Shown piece by piece: positions 9,102 through 17,435 of a DNA stretch of 53,065 nucleotides. Source of the DNA: JAVBKA01 sp031546715 (GTDB lineage: Bacteria; Bacillota; Clostridia; Oscillospirales; UBA929); the NCBI GenBank assembly GCA_031546715.1, contig JAVBKA010000086.1, positions 1-53,065 on the forward strand. The letters run 5' to 3'. Every line of letters begins with the position of its first letter. Within the stretch, counting starts at the first letter, position 1. The notes below the pieces were generated by a model that saw only the letters and a list, made by a program, of their open reading frames with translations, did no database searches and was not told the origin of the DNA. The translations under genes were made by a program, and so were the position numbers.

Positions 9102-9776
9102 ATGCCTAGGTTGAACGTAAACCCGACCCGCATGGAGCTGACACGCCTTAAAGTTAGGCTGAAAACAGCTCGCAGGGGGCATAAACTTTTAAAAGACAAG
9201 CGCGACGAGCTTATGAAGCAATTTCTGGAATTTATGCGTCAAAATCGTGACCTCAGAAAGAAAACTGAGGCTGCTTTGCAACGCTCACACAACAGCTTCA
9301 TAGTAGCCGCCGCACTTATGAGTCCTGAATTTCTTGAGCAGTCCTTGCTTTATCCGAAGCTGACTGCGTCACTGTCCATGACGACTAAGAATATAATGAG
9401 CGTCAACGTTCCACAGTACTCCTTTGAAACCTCCAACAGCGACAAAAGCGACATCTACCCCTACGGCTTTGCATCCACCTCCGGCGAACTAGACGACGCC
9501 TTGACCGAGCTTTCCGGCGTTTTTGAAGACATGCTGAAGCTTGCTCAAATGGAAAAAGCCGTACAACTCCTAGCCGAAGAAATCGAGAAAACCCGCCGCA
9601 GGGTAAATGCTCTTGAGCATGTCACAATCCCTCAGTTAATAGAGACGATTCGTTATATTACCATGAAGCTAGACGAAAACGAGCGCGGTAATTTGACAAG
9701 GCTGATGAAGGTCAAGGATATGATGATTAAGGCGCAGGTTGAGGCGGCGGAGGCTGCACGGGCTGAGCAGGTTTGA
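9102..9776 (+). CDS. ntpD: V-type ATP synthase subunit D (central shaft)
   Basis: A 224-residue protein made of long N- and C-terminal helices that form the antiparallel coiled coil of the rotor axle. The start PRLNVNPTRMELTRLKVRLKTARRGHKLLKDKRDEL is diagnostic of subunit D, and the ETIRYITMKLDENERGNLTRLMKVKD tail matches the C-terminal helix. TAGGTAAG precedes the ATG. It is the last V-ATPase gene; no separate terminator follows, so transcription may continue into the next small gene. Confidence 0.97.
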   Translation: MPRLNVNPTRMELTRLKVRLKTARRGHKLLKDKRDELMKQFLEFMRQNRDLRKKTEAALQRSHNSFIVAAALMSPEFLEQSLLYPKLTASLSMTTKNIMSVNVPQYSFETSNSDKSDIYPYGFASTSGELDDALTELSGVFEDMLKLAQMEKAVQLLAEEIEKTRRRVNALEHVTIPQLIETIRYITMKLDENERGNLTRLMKVKDMMIKAQVEAAEAARAEQV

Positions 9777-9855
9777 GGCATGGCTCTTTTGCTATTAGTG
9801 TTGTTTGCGATTCAAGTTCTTTATGTTGAACGTCGCTTTAGAAAGAGGTTATGAC

Positions 9856-10167
9856 ATGACAGAAATAGAGCTCCAGTTTCACAACGAAATGTTAGAGATT
9901 TATTTTAAGATAAAACGAGAAGTAAATTATTTTGCCAGAAGGTTTTTAGCCATGGTTAAAAGACGAGGTGGGTTGGACGCTGCAAAATGCCTAATATTAA
10001 AAAAGACGCCTTCACAAGGATTAAAAACTATTGGAAATGCAAATAAACCTGAGCTTACCGTGGAATATCTGGTGTTAAAGCCAGAGTATCATGGATTATT
10101 TACTGAACAGGAACGCCAACTGTGCCGTGAGAAACTCGCTGGACTTGCAAGTTTAGAAGAAAAATAA
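9856..10167 (+). CDS. Small conserved protein of unknown function
   Basis: A 103-residue soluble protein reading MTEIELQFHNEMLEIYFKIK, then FLAMVKRRGGLDAAK, and later LTVEYLVLKPEYHGLFTEQER. I recognise this layout (EMLEIY..., GGL.AAK, E.LVLKPEY..LF...E) from an uncharacterised bacterial family often met beside restriction or accessory genes. No catalytic motif is visible and I assign no function. ATG 9856 was chosen over the upstream frame at 9805 because AGAGG sits just before it. It precedes a strong terminator and begins an accessory stretch that also holds toxin-antitoxin genes. Confidence 0.7.
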   Translation: MTEIELQFHNEMLEIYFKIKREVNYFARRFLAMVKRRGGLDAAKCLILKKTPSQGLKTIGNANKPELTVEYLVLKPEYHGLFTEQERQLCREKLAGLASLEEK

Positions 10168-10180
10168 CGGTTTTAATTAA

Positions 10181-10222
10181 AGAAGGGTTGTGTTATTTTT
10201 TGATACAACCCTTCTAATTTTT
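10181..10222 (+). terminator. Terminator at end of the V-ATPase / small-protein unit
   Basis: An 11-bp perfect stem, AGAAGGGTTGT (10181-10191) with ACAACCCTTCT (10205-10215), is followed by AATTTTTAAT. The loop is T-rich, so it could also work in reverse. Confidence 0.8.
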
Positions 10223-10235
10223 AATAAATAGAGCA

Positions 10236-10263
10236 CTGTTTACATTTTCAATGATATGGGTAT
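10236..10263 (+). promoter_or_regulatory. Promoter of antitoxin-like pseudogene
   Basis: TTTACA, a 16-base spacer and TATAAT, about 25 bases ahead of the pseudogene ATG. It looks intact although the gene behind it is broken. Confidence 0.6.
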
Positions 10264-10286
10264 AATGCTCTTCGGAGGATGATAAC

Positions 10287-10470
10287 ATGGTTAAGCAAGA
10301 AGCAATTGATTGTATCCGCTCGCTTCCTGATAATGCAACATGGGAAGATGTTCTCTACTCTCTAATATGTCATCCAAAAGGTTGAAAAAGCTCGTATAGA
10401 TGTTAAAACTGGCAAGGGTTTTACAATTGATGAAGCACATTTTGCTACATTTAATCTAATTAAAACCTAA
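10287..10470 (+). pseudogene. Frameshifted antitoxin-like gene
   Basis: Starting at ATG 10287, with GGAGGATG upstream, the frame encodes a short helical protein (MVKQEAIDCIRSLPDNATWEDVLYSL) and stops at 10383-10385. Moving one base forward near 10360-10380 restores the expected continuation (YVIQKVEKARIDVKTGKG, then FTIDEAHFATFN) up to TAA 10468. The rejoined product of about 60 residues has the LP..ATW.D..Y.LYV..K.E.....D...G pattern seen in antitoxins paired with RelE/ParE-type toxins. A single-base insertion in the middle is the simplest explanation. No toxin partner is visible next to it. Confidence 0.7.
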
Positions 10471-10527
10471 CTGGGATAAGCACTCTAACCAAACTCCCCG
10501 CACTTCCCCCACAAATATATAAATAGG

Positions 10528-10560
10528 TTGGCACTAAACAAAGTAAATGTTTAGTGCCAA
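10528..10560. terminator. 13-bp perfect hairpin, probable bidirectional terminator
   Basis: TTGGCACTAAACA (10528-10540) pairs perfectly with TGTTTAGTGCCAA (10548-10560) around a 7-base loop. Only a short T-run (TTT) follows on the plus strand, so terminator activity is probable rather than clear. Confidence 0.55.
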
Positions 10561-10580
10561 TTTGCCGTATTAATGCGAGA

Positions 10581-10754
10581 TTATAATAAACAATGCTTAT
10601 GTAATACCTCAGCTTCTTTCCAATATCTAGGAAATTTTTCTTGAAATAACTAATAGTGCGGATGTTTAGAATCATCTAGCAAATTATCATTTTTAATAGC
10701 TTTCATAACATGACCACGGATAATATCATGTCGATATTGTGGTAACTCTTGTTG
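10581..10754 (-). pseudogene. Gene remnant of unknown identity
   Basis: On the minus strand one frame reads KQQELPQYRHDIIRGHVMKA, then IKNDNLLDDSKHPHY, a TAG stop, then FQEKFPRYWKEAEVLHKH before the final stop. The amino-acid composition on both sides of the TAG looks protein-like and in the same frame, which suggests an eroded or nonsense-mutated gene. A GTG could serve as start, but no ribosome binding site precedes it. Function unknown. Confidence 0.35.
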
Positions 10755-10777
10755 TTTTCACTAGAATATGATATAAT
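10749..10777 (+). promoter_or_regulatory. Promoter ahead of a structured element
   Basis: TTGTTG at 10749-10754, a 17-base spacer and TATAAT at 10772-10777. Transcription would begin near 10784, at the first arm of the structured element. Confidence 0.55.
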
Positions 10778-10781
10778 AACC

Positions 10782-10890
10782 TCACGGCGTAAACGAAAGC
10801 AGAGCTTTCCACTCCTGAGAGAACATTGAATCACAAAAGTTTTGTCTGCGACAAAAATCAGCTACGCCGTGACGCTTTGCGTCTCTTTTA
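10782..10890 (+). ncRNA. Candidate small structured RNA (about 105 nt)
   Basis: A 10-bp outer helix TCACGGCGTA (10782-10791) with TACGCCGTGA (10863-10872) encloses two hairpins: GAAAGC-AGA-GCTTTC at 10795-10809, and TTTTGT-CTGCG-ACAAAA at 10840-10856. Immediately after comes GACGC-TTT-GCGTC (10871-10883) with TCTTTTA, a weak terminator sharing two bases with the outer helix. With the promoter just upstream, this reads as a self-contained transcript. Alternatives are a regulatory leader of the following toxin-antitoxin genes or a palindromic mobile element. Confidence 0.45.
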
Positions 10891-10988
10891 TGATATAGTA
10901 TAAATGGCGAAATGACTTTCAGTTTAATAGTCAGAAGCAGTGTTTCTAAGAGTTTGAATAACTAAAATCCCCCTTGGAGGCGAAAAGA

Positions 10989-11276
10989 ATGCTTTCACAC
11001 GAAATAATTAGCAAACAGCTTGCAAAAGTTGCGTGCTCATACCCTGTAAAAAGATTGGCTTATTTTGGCTCATATGCCACAGGTAAACAAACTGAAGAAA
11101 GCGACTTGGATGTGTTGGTCGAATTCTTAACACCATCAGTTTCCCTCATTACTATTTCGGATATGCGTCTGAAAATTGAGGAGTCACTTAATATTTCAGT
11201 TGACTTAATTCACGCACCATTGCCAAAAGATTCCTTTATAGAAATTGGAAAGGTAGTTTCTGTCTATGAACAGTAG
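10989..11276 (+). CDS. mntA: MntA-like nucleotidyltransferase antitoxin
   Basis: A 95-residue minimal nucleotidyltransferase. The signature GS-x10-DxD is present as Gly27-Ser28 and Asp39/Asp41 (GSYATGKQTEESDLDVLVEF). Members paired with HEPN toxins neutralise them by transferring AMP to a tyrosine near the toxin's active site; this role is inferred from the family. I chose ATG 10989 because GGAGG is eight bases upstream; a TTG at 10974 overlaps that site. It overlaps hepT by eleven bases, typical of a co-translated antitoxin-toxin pair. Confidence 0.9.
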   Translation: MLSHEIISKQLAKVACSYPVKRLAYFGSYATGKQTEESDLDVLVEFLTPSVSLITISDMRLKIEESLNISVDLIHAPLPKDSFIEIGKVVSVYEQ

Positions 11277-11595
11277 AGAAGATCAAATTATTAGTAAAAT
11301 TCTAGGCGAAGCGACTTTAATAATTGGACTTATTGACGGGCTAGAGCGAGAAGCCTTTCTTACAGATGAGAAGACAAAAAGGGCAGTATGTATGACGTTG
11401 ATTAATATCGGCGAATTAGTTAAACTACTGTCGAGTGATTTTAGAGAATCTCACAGAGAAATCCATTGGAAAGCTATTGCTGGGTTGAGAGATATCACAG
11501 CTCATCGTTATCAGGCACTGCAGATGGGAGACATTTGGGTTACAGCGAAAGAGGATATACCATCATTGATTGAGAAACTTACCCAATTGCAATAA
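11266..11595 (+). CDS. hepT: HepT-like HEPN ribonuclease toxin
   Basis: A 109-residue all-helical HEPN-domain protein. The catalytic RX4HXY motif is complete: Arg75, His80, Tyr82 (RDITAHRY). In this family the arginine and histidine form the RNA-cleaving site of a dimer, and the tyrosine is the residue AMPylated by MntA. Its start lies inside the end of mntA, and a strong bidirectional terminator follows. With all motifs intact, the pair should be functional. A metabolic nuclease role is less likely given the gene arrangement. Confidence 0.9.
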   Translation: MNSREDQIISKILGEATLIIGLIDGLEREAFLTDEKTKRAVCMTLINIGELVKLLSSDFRESHREIHWKAIAGLRDITAHRYQALQMGDIWVTAKEDIPSLIEKLTQLQ

Positions 11596-11672
11596 GTCAG
11601 ATTGAGCCTGAGGCAATGTCAAAGACATGAAGTAACTTCATCTCGACTCCACACACTTTCCCAGAAAAACAA

Positions 11673-11711
11673 AAATTCCGCATTTCCTCACAGGAAATGC
11701 GGAATTTCTTC
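11673..11711. terminator. Bidirectional terminator between hepT and lepA
   Basis: A 16-bp perfect stem AAATTCCGCATTTCCT (11673-11688) / AGGAAATGCGGAATTT (11692-11707) with a three-base loop. It lies between convergent genes and has T-rich sequence on both sides. Confidence 0.85.
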
Positions 11712-11753
11712 ATCTATCCAAGCTGCCTCGCAGCCGCTATCGCCTTACTCAGC

Positions 11754-13568
11754 CTACTCGTCAAGCTTCAGCACCGCCATAAACGCTTCTTGCGGCACTT
11801 CAACAGAGCCTAGGTTGCGCATACGCTTTTTGCCTTCCTTTTGCTTTTCGAGAAGCTTCTTTTTGCGTGTAATGTCACCGCCGTAGCATTTGGCGAGAAC
11901 GTCCTTGCGCATTGCTTTAACGGTCTCGCGGGCAATGATTTTACCGCCCACGGCGACTTGTATGGGCACTTCGAAGAGCTGGCGTGGGATGTGTTCCTTG
12001 AGCTTTTCTGCGATTCGTCTTGCTCTTGCGTACGCCTTTTCTGTGTGAACTATAAAGGACAGCGCATCGACTATTTCAGCGTTCAGCAGAACGTCAAGCT
12101 TAATCAGCTCCGACTCACGGTAGTCAAGTAGCTCATAGTCTAATGACGCGTACCCACGTGTGCGTGACTTTAGTGCGTCAAAAAAGTCGTATATAATCTC
12201 ACCTAGGGGAAGTTCATAGTGCAGTTCCACACGTCCTGTGGTTGAGCCGTCAATATACTGCATGTCCTTAAAAATGCCACGACGTTCCTGACACAGCTCC
12301 ATCAGACTGCCCACATACTCCTGCGGTGTGATAATCCCCGCTTTTACATATGGTTCCTGTGCGCTTGCAATTCGGGAGGGGTCGGGGTAATTAAGGGGAT
12401 TGTCAATAAGCATTTCCGTGCCGTCAACAAGGGTGAGCTTATAGATAACACTGGGGGCTGTTGTTATAAGGTCTAGGTTATACTCACGTTCAAGGCGTTC
12501 CTGAATGACCTCCATATGCAAAAGTCCCAAAAATCCGCATCGGAAGCCGTAACCTAAGGCGACAGAGGTCTCAGGCTCAAAGGTCAGTGAAGCGTCGTTG
12601 AGGTATAGCTTTTCCAAGGCGTCACGAAGGTCGGGGTACTTGTCCCCCTCGGTGGGATACATGCCTGAGAACACCATGGGCTGAGCCTTACGATAACCCG
12701 GCAGTGAATCCTTGGCGGGGTTTTCTGCCAGCGTAATAGTATCGCCCACAACGGTATCACGCACTGTTTTAATGGACGCAGAGAAATATCCTACCTCCCC
12801 CGCCGTAAGCTGACCGCTGGCTTGAAAGCCGATGGGCAGAAGATAGCCTACCTCTACCACCACATACTCAGCTCCCGTACCCATCATACGCACGGTTTGC
12901 CCTGTGCTGAGCGCACCGTCCATAACACGGATGTATACGATAACGCCGCGGTAGCTGTCGTACTGGCTGTCAAAAATAAGAGCCTTTAATGGCGCGGACG
13001 GGTCGCCCTTGGGCGCAGGAACATTTGCCACAATATCCTCTAAAACAGCTTCAATGTTTAAGCCTTGTTTTGCAGATACCAGCGGCGCATTCTGTGCCGG
13101 AATTCCGATTATATCCTCAATTTCCCTGATGGCTCGGGCGGGGTCGGCGGCAGGCAGGTCAATTTTGTTGATAACCGGCAAAACCTCAAGGTTGTTTTCC
13201 AGTGCAAGGTATGTGTTTGCAAGGGTTTGCGCTTCTATGCCTTGAGCGGCATCAACCACTAAAATCGCACCCTCACAGGCGGCAAGACTGCGTGAAACCT
13301 CATAGTTAAAGTCCACATGCCCTGGGGTGTCAATGAGGTTTAGCTCATATGTTTCGCCGTCCTGCGCTTTGTAGGAAAGGCGGCAGGCACGAGCCTTGAT
13401 GGTAATTCCGCGCTCTTTTTCAAGGTCCATATTGTCAAGTATTTGCTCTGACATAACACGCTTTTCAACCGCTCTGGTGGTTTCAATCAGGCGGTCGGCA
13501 AGGGTTGACTTGCCATGGTCAATATGGGCAATTATTGAGAAATTTCGGATGTTTTTTTGATTTGTCAA
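11754..13568 (-). CDS. lepA: Elongation factor 4 (LepA), ribosomal back-translocating GTPase
   Basis: 604 residues, the standard LepA length. GTPase motifs are clear: AHIDHGKST (G1), RGITI (G2), DTPGH (G3), NKID (G4). The C-terminal end has the LepA-specific domain with KCYGGDITRKKKLLEKQKEGKKRM, which distinguishes it from EF-G. It acts on stalled or mis-translocated ribosomes in the cytoplasm or at the membrane. The start is TTG at 13568 with AGGGAG upstream. It is the last gene of the glyS-tkt run and ends at a shared terminator. Confidence 0.98.
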   Translation of the reverse strand: MTNQKNIRNFSIIAHIDHGKSTLADRLIETTRAVEKRVMSEQILDNMDLEKERGITIKARACRLSYKAQDGETYELNLIDTPGHVDFNYEVSRSLAACEGAILVVDAAQGIEAQTLANTYLALENNLEVLPVINKIDLPAADPARAIREIEDIIGIPAQNAPLVSAKQGLNIEAVLEDIVANVPAPKGDPSAPLKALIFDSQYDSYRGVIVYIRVMDGALSTGQTVRMMGTGAEYVVVEVGYLLPIGFQASGQLTAGEVGYFSASIKTVRDTVVGDTITLAENPAKDSLPGYRKAQPMVFSGMYPTEGDKYPDLRDALEKLYLNDASLTFEPETSVALGYGFRCGFLGLLHMEVIQERLEREYNLDLITTAPSVIYKLTLVDGTEMLIDNPLNYPDPSRIASAQEPYVKAGIITPQEYVGSLMELCQERRGIFKDMQYIDGSTTGRVELHYELPLGEIIYDFFDALKSRTRGYASLDYELLDYRESELIKLDVLLNAEIVDALSFIVHTEKAYARARRIAEKLKEHIPRQLFEVPIQVAVGGKIIARETVKAMRKDVLAKCYGGDITRKKKLLEKQKEGKKRMRNLGSVEVPQEAFMAVLKLDE

Positions 13569-13591
13569 GTAAAGTACTCCCTCGTTTTTGC

Positions 13592-14164
13592 TCAGTCATC
13601 TAGTTCCACAAGCCCAAACATATCAGGTCTGTGAAAGTCCGGCTGCTGGGCTTCGGTATCGTTCCACATACCGAAATATGGGCTGGGTACGCTCTCTGCG
13701 CAGCTATAAAAATTCATTCTGTAGCGTTTTGTCAGCTTTCGTCCGTAAAGCTGTTCAAGGCTGGCAAAGGGTATGCTCATTTCCACATACCATAGTCCGT
13801 TTTCACTGTCGATTCCAGCCTTGATGTTAAAATCGTTTTTGTAATGGGTGATATCTGTTTTGTTTTTACGGTCTGTGCGGTATCCGATTAGTGAGTACCC
13901 AAGGGAATTTGTTTCGATGTTCAAATAGTGGGTATCATCCTCAGGACGTAAGAACACTTCTAGGCAATTATCCTCAAAAACCTTGCCGCCGTCTTCCTTG
14001 GCATTTGCCACAGGGCTTGGCTCGTGGGACGTCAGCCGTATATGCATCGCCGTTTCATCATAGGACAGCTCCGCATATGCCCTCGCCCCTGCCGAAAAGG
14101 CAGGGTGAAAGCAGTCTATGGGCATAAGAGCGGTTTCGCCCTTTCTAACGGTTACTATTTTCAT
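13592..14164 (-). CDS. CBM9/DOMON-like domain protein
   Basis: A 190-residue soluble beta-sandwich-type protein without a signal peptide. The FEDNCLEVFLRPEDDTHYLNIETNSLG stretch, with D.C.E.F......Y.N.E.N..G, is characteristic of the carbohydrate-binding family 9-like (DOMON-related) fold, and the WYVEMSIPFASL and MNFYSCAE motifs fit the rest of the domain. Such stand-alone cytosolic versions are common in clostridia and have no proven ligand. It lies between the transketolase subunits and lepA, one base after the tkt stop, so it is co-transcribed, but its link to sugar metabolism is only inferred. Confidence 0.78.
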   Translation of the reverse strand: MKIVTVRKGETALMPIDCFHPAFSAGARAYAELSYDETAMHIRLTSHEPSPVANAKEDGGKVFEDNCLEVFLRPEDDTHYLNIETNSLGYSLIGYRTDRKNKTDITHYKNDFNIKAGIDSENGLWYVEMSIPFASLEQLYGRKLTKRYRMNFYSCAESVPSPYFGMWNDTEAQQPDFHRPDMFGLVELDD

Positions 14165-14165
14165 G

Positions 14166-15134
14166 CTACTTCGCTTTGCGCTCTATAGCTCTCAGTGCGG
14201 CGGCGGCGATGTCCACTGGCATCAGGTGGAAGCGTCCGCGCAGGTAATCCTCAGGGCCGACCTCGCCGAAAATATCTTGAACGCCAATCATTTCAACAGG
14301 TACTGGCTTGGTTTTCACAAGCACCTCGGCAACTGCTCCGCCTAAGCCGCCCACCACGTTGTGGTTTTCGCAGGTGACAATTGCCCCTGTCTCAGCCGCA
14401 CAGCGTTCTAACAACTCAGCGTCAATAGGCTTCCATGTAAACATATTTACAACTTTAACGGATTTCCCTTGCTCCTCAAGAAGCTTAGCCGCAGCAAGAG
14501 CCTCTGGAACCATAATTCCTGAACATACCAAGGTTACGTCAGTGCCCTCGCGCAAAATCGCGCCCTTGCCGATTTCAAAGGTACTGCCTTCTTCATACAC
14601 TGCAACAGCGTTCTTGCGAAGCAGGCGAATGTAATACGCCCCATGTTGATTGGCAATTTTGGGAAGCAAATCCTTGAGCTGCACAGTGTCCGTCGGCTCG
14701 ACTAAAATCATCTCAGGGATTGCACGAAGCACCGCCATATCTTCAAGCGGCATATGTGTTCCGCCGTTAAAGGCAGCGCACACGCCGGGGTCAGTTCCTA
14801 CAATGCGGACGTTAAGCTTTGCATATGCAACAGACATAAAAATCTGGTCACATACACGGCGGGTTGCAAATGTACCAAAGCTGTGGGCAAAGGGGATTTT
14901 TCCAGTTGCAGACAGTCCTGCCGCCACGCCAACCATGTTCGCTTCGGCAATGCCTACATTGACAAAGCGGTCGGGGTATGCGTTTTTAAAAGGCTTCATG
15001 CCTGAAGAGCTCATGAGGTCAGCGTCAAGAGCCATAATACGGTCGTCCTTTGCCGCAAGCTCCATCAGGGTGCTGCAATAGGTCTCACGAAGCATATGAG
15101 GTTCTTTTTCAAAGGTCTTTTTAACTGTAATCAT
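14166..15134 (-). CDS. Transketolase, C-terminal subunit
   Basis: 322 residues covering the pyrimidine-binding and C-terminal transketolase domains (DXS/pyruvate dehydrogenase beta-like). Motifs: SSSGMKPFKNAYPDRFVNVGIAEANMVGVAAGLS, with the catalytic glutamate in GIAEAN, and a later GLGGAVAEVL in the C-terminal domain. It pairs with the preceding gene to make a split transketolase of the non-oxidative pentose phosphate pathway. Its ATG overlaps the stop of the N-terminal subunit (TAATG), and GGAGGTG lies within that gene, so translation is coupled. Confidence 0.95.
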   Translation of the reverse strand: MITVKKTFEKEPHMLRETYCSTLMELAAKDDRIMALDADLMSSSGMKPFKNAYPDRFVNVGIAEANMVGVAAGLSATGKIPFAHSFGTFATRRVCDQIFMSVAYAKLNVRIVGTDPGVCAAFNGGTHMPLEDMAVLRAIPEMILVEPTDTVQLKDLLPKIANQHGAYYIRLLRKNAVAVYEEGSTFEIGKGAILREGTDVTLVCSGIMVPEALAAAKLLEEQGKSVKVVNMFTWKPIDAELLERCAAETGAIVTCENHNVVGGLGGAVAEVLVKTKPVPVEMIGVQDIFGEVGPEDYLRGRFHLMPVDIAAAALRAIERKAK

Positions 15135-15964
15135 TATGCTTTCACCTCCGCTAAACGCTTTTCCGCGCTGTGTATAGATTCATCAATTTGTTCCGCTGTA
15201 AATTGGACATGGTGGTTAGATTCAAAGCCTTCAACAAAGAAGCAGCCGTTGCCCTTACGGGTATTCAGCACTATCATTGACGGTGCGCCCTTGTGTGCGT
15301 CAGCCTTTGCGACGGCTTCGGCGATTGCGTCAACGTCATGTCCGTCCACGGTTTGGGTGTAGAAGCCAAAGGCGGCGAATTTTTCCGCTAAGTCAGTGGT
15401 ATCAAGGACATCTTTAACATATCCGTCAAGCTGTTGACCATTTCTGTCACAGAAAACAGTCAGGTTATCAAGCTTTTGATGAGCCGCAAACATCAGCCCT
15501 TCCCAAACCTGACCTTCGTCACACTCACCGTCGCCCACGATTAAAAACGTGCGCGCATCGGTTTTGTCCAAGCGTTGTCCCATTGCGATACCGATTGCGG
15601 TGGAGACGCCTTGCCCAAGTGAGCCCGTAGTCATGTCAACGCCTGGAGTTTTCAGGCGGTCGCAGTGAGAGGGGAGGGTAGTACCTGGCTGGTTTAGGGT
15701 GCTAAGCAGTTCCATTGGGAAAAAGCCTTGCATTGCAAGGGTTGCGTACAGCGCAGGTCCTGCATGTCCCTTTGACATAACAAGCTGGTCACGGTCTTTT
15801 TTGGCGGGATTCTTAGGGTCAACCTTCATAACAGAGCCGTAAAGCACTGCAAGGGTTTCAACCACGCTGAGTGCTCCTCCCACATGTCCAAAACCTCGTG
15901 CCTTGAACACTTTCAGCGTTTCAAGTCTGATTTCTTCTGCAAAAATCTTAAGATTGCTACTCAT
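15134..15964 (-). CDS. Transketolase, N-terminal subunit
   Basis: 276 residues covering the thiamine-diphosphate-binding domain. The TPP/Mg motif GDGECDEGQVWEGLMFAAHQKLDNLTVFCDRN starts near residue 143, and SKGHAGPALYATLAMQGFFP and GSLGQGVSTAIGIAMG are conserved catalytic stretches. The split arrangement is common in Firmicutes and Archaea. GAGGTG precedes the ATG. It lies 42 bases after glyS and is translationally coupled to the C-terminal subunit gene. Confidence 0.95.
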   Translation of the reverse strand: MSSNLKIFAEEIRLETLKVFKARGFGHVGGALSVVETLAVLYGSVMKVDPKNPAKKDRDQLVMSKGHAGPALYATLAMQGFFPMELLSTLNQPGTTLPSHCDRLKTPGVDMTTGSLGQGVSTAIGIAMGQRLDKTDARTFLIVGDGECDEGQVWEGLMFAAHQKLDNLTVFCDRNGQQLDGYVKDVLDTTDLAEKFAAFGFYTQTVDGHDVDAIAEAVAKADAHKGAPSMIVLNTRKGNGCFFVEGFESNHHVQFTAEQIDESIHSAEKRLAEVKA

Positions 15965-16006
15965 AGTTCACCTCATAATTTATTTATTGTATTTATTCTC
16001 GTAAGA

Positions 16007-17404
16007 CTAATATGCAAGCTTTTCCGTCAAGTAGCTAACAAGCCCTTCAACTGGTACACGCTCCTGCGCCATGCTGTCGCGCTCACGGACAGTGACACAG
16101 CCATCGGTTTCCGTTTCAAAGTCAACGGTGATGCAGAAGGGAGTGCCGATTTCGTCCTGACGGCGGTAACGCTTGCCGATTGAACCAGCTTCGTCAAACT
16201 CAACCATAAACTGCTTGCTTAGCGTGGTGTAAATCTCTCCCCCACGGTCAGACAGTTTCTTGGACAATGGGAGAATGGCGCATTTATACGGCGCAAGAGC
16301 AGGATGCAGTCTCAGCACCACACGAACGTCGTTCTTCTCTGCGTCCACAACCTCTTCGTCATAGGCGTCCACTAAAAAGGCAAGGGCGGCACGGTCAGCT
16401 CCGAGAGAAGGCTCGATTACATACGGGGTGTACTTGGCGTTTTTCTCTTGGTCAAAATATTCCATGTTCTCGCCACTGCTGGCTTGGTGAGATTTTAAGT
16501 CAAAGTCCGTACGGTCGGCGATGCCCCAAAGTTCGCCCCAGCCGAAGGGGAATAAAAATTCAAAGTCCGTGGTGGCATTGGAGTAGTGGCTAAGCTCTTC
16601 TTTCTCATGGTCACGAAGGCGCAGACTGTCCTCGCGCATTCCAAGCCCCATGAGCCAGTTTTTGCAAAATTCTTTCCAGTAGGCAAACCACTCAAGGTCA
16701 GTACCCGGTTCGCAGAAAAATTCCATTTCCATTTGCTCAAATTCACGGGTGCGGAAGGTGAAGTTACCTGGTGTAATCTCGTTTCTAAAGGATTTACCCA
16801 CCTGTGCAACGCCGAAGGGGATTTTTTTGCGGCTGGTGCGCTGAATGTTTTTAAACTGAACAAAGATACCCTGTGCAGTTTCGGGACGGAGAAATATCTC
16901 GTTTTGGCTCTCCTCCGTAACGCCTTGGAAGGTTTTAAACATCATGTTAAACTTACGGATAGACGTAAAGTCTGACCGTCCGCAATTAGTGCAGGAGACC
17001 TTTTGGTCGGTGATATAGGCGGACATATCTTCGTTTTTCATGCCGTCAACCAACATTTCGATGTCCTTTGACTTATTAAAGTCCTCAATAAGCTTGTCTG
17101 CTCTAAAGCGCATTTTGCAGCCTTTGCAGTCAATCAGCGGGTCGTTGAAATTAACCACATGCCCAGAGGCGACCCATACCTGCGGATTCATAAGAATGGC
17201 ACTGTCAAGACCCACGTTGTATGGACTTTCCTGAACGAACTTTTTCCACCATGCCCGCTTGACGTTATTCTTAAACTCCACCCCAAGAGGACCGTAATCC
17301 CAAGTATTTGCCAGACCTCCGTATATTTCTGAGCCTGCATAGACAAAGCCTCTGCCTTTGCATAGAGCAACGATTTGATCCATGGTTTTATCCGTGTTTT
17401 TCAT
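16007..17404 (-). CDS. glyS: Glycyl-tRNA synthetase (dimeric type)
   Basis: A 465-residue class II synthetase of the alpha2 type, charging tRNA-Gly (a tRNA-Gly gene lies at 592). Class II signatures: GGLANTWDYGPLGVE near the start, FLRPETAQGIFVQFKNIQ, and the motif-2 run FRNEITPGNFTFRTREFEQME. CKGC and CTNC pairs in the insertion suggest a zinc site. The C-terminal anticodon-binding domain holds VDFETETDGCVTVRERDSMAQERV. I chose ATG 17404 because GGAGGGC is six bases upstream; the ATG four codons earlier overlaps that site. Confidence 0.97.
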   Translation of the reverse strand: MKNTDKTMDQIVALCKGRGFVYAGSEIYGGLANTWDYGPLGVEFKNNVKRAWWKKFVQESPYNVGLDSAILMNPQVWVASGHVVNFNDPLIDCKGCKMRFRADKLIEDFNKSKDIEMLVDGMKNEDMSAYITDQKVSCTNCGRSDFTSIRKFNMMFKTFQGVTEESQNEIFLRPETAQGIFVQFKNIQRTSRKKIPFGVAQVGKSFRNEITPGNFTFRTREFEQMEMEFFCEPGTDLEWFAYWKEFCKNWLMGLGMREDSLRLRDHEKEELSHYSNATTDFEFLFPFGWGELWGIADRTDFDLKSHQASSGENMEYFDQEKNAKYTPYVIEPSLGADRAALAFLVDAYDEEVVDAEKNDVRVVLRLHPALAPYKCAILPLSKKLSDRGGEIYTTLSKQFMVEFDEAGSIGKRYRRQDEIGTPFCITVDFETETDGCVTVRERDSMAQERVPVEGLVSYLTEKLAY

Positions 17405-17435
17405 AATGCCCTCCATCTGTTAAAGATTGTGTAAT

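Noticed and set aside
10460..10675. 71-codon minus-strand frame
   Set aside because: It spans the 13-bp hairpin and has no ribosome binding site; a different frame there looks like the real, eroded gene.
11602..11886. 94-codon plus-strand frame after hepT
   Set aside because: It crosses the bidirectional terminator and runs antisense into lepA; composition follows lepA codons.
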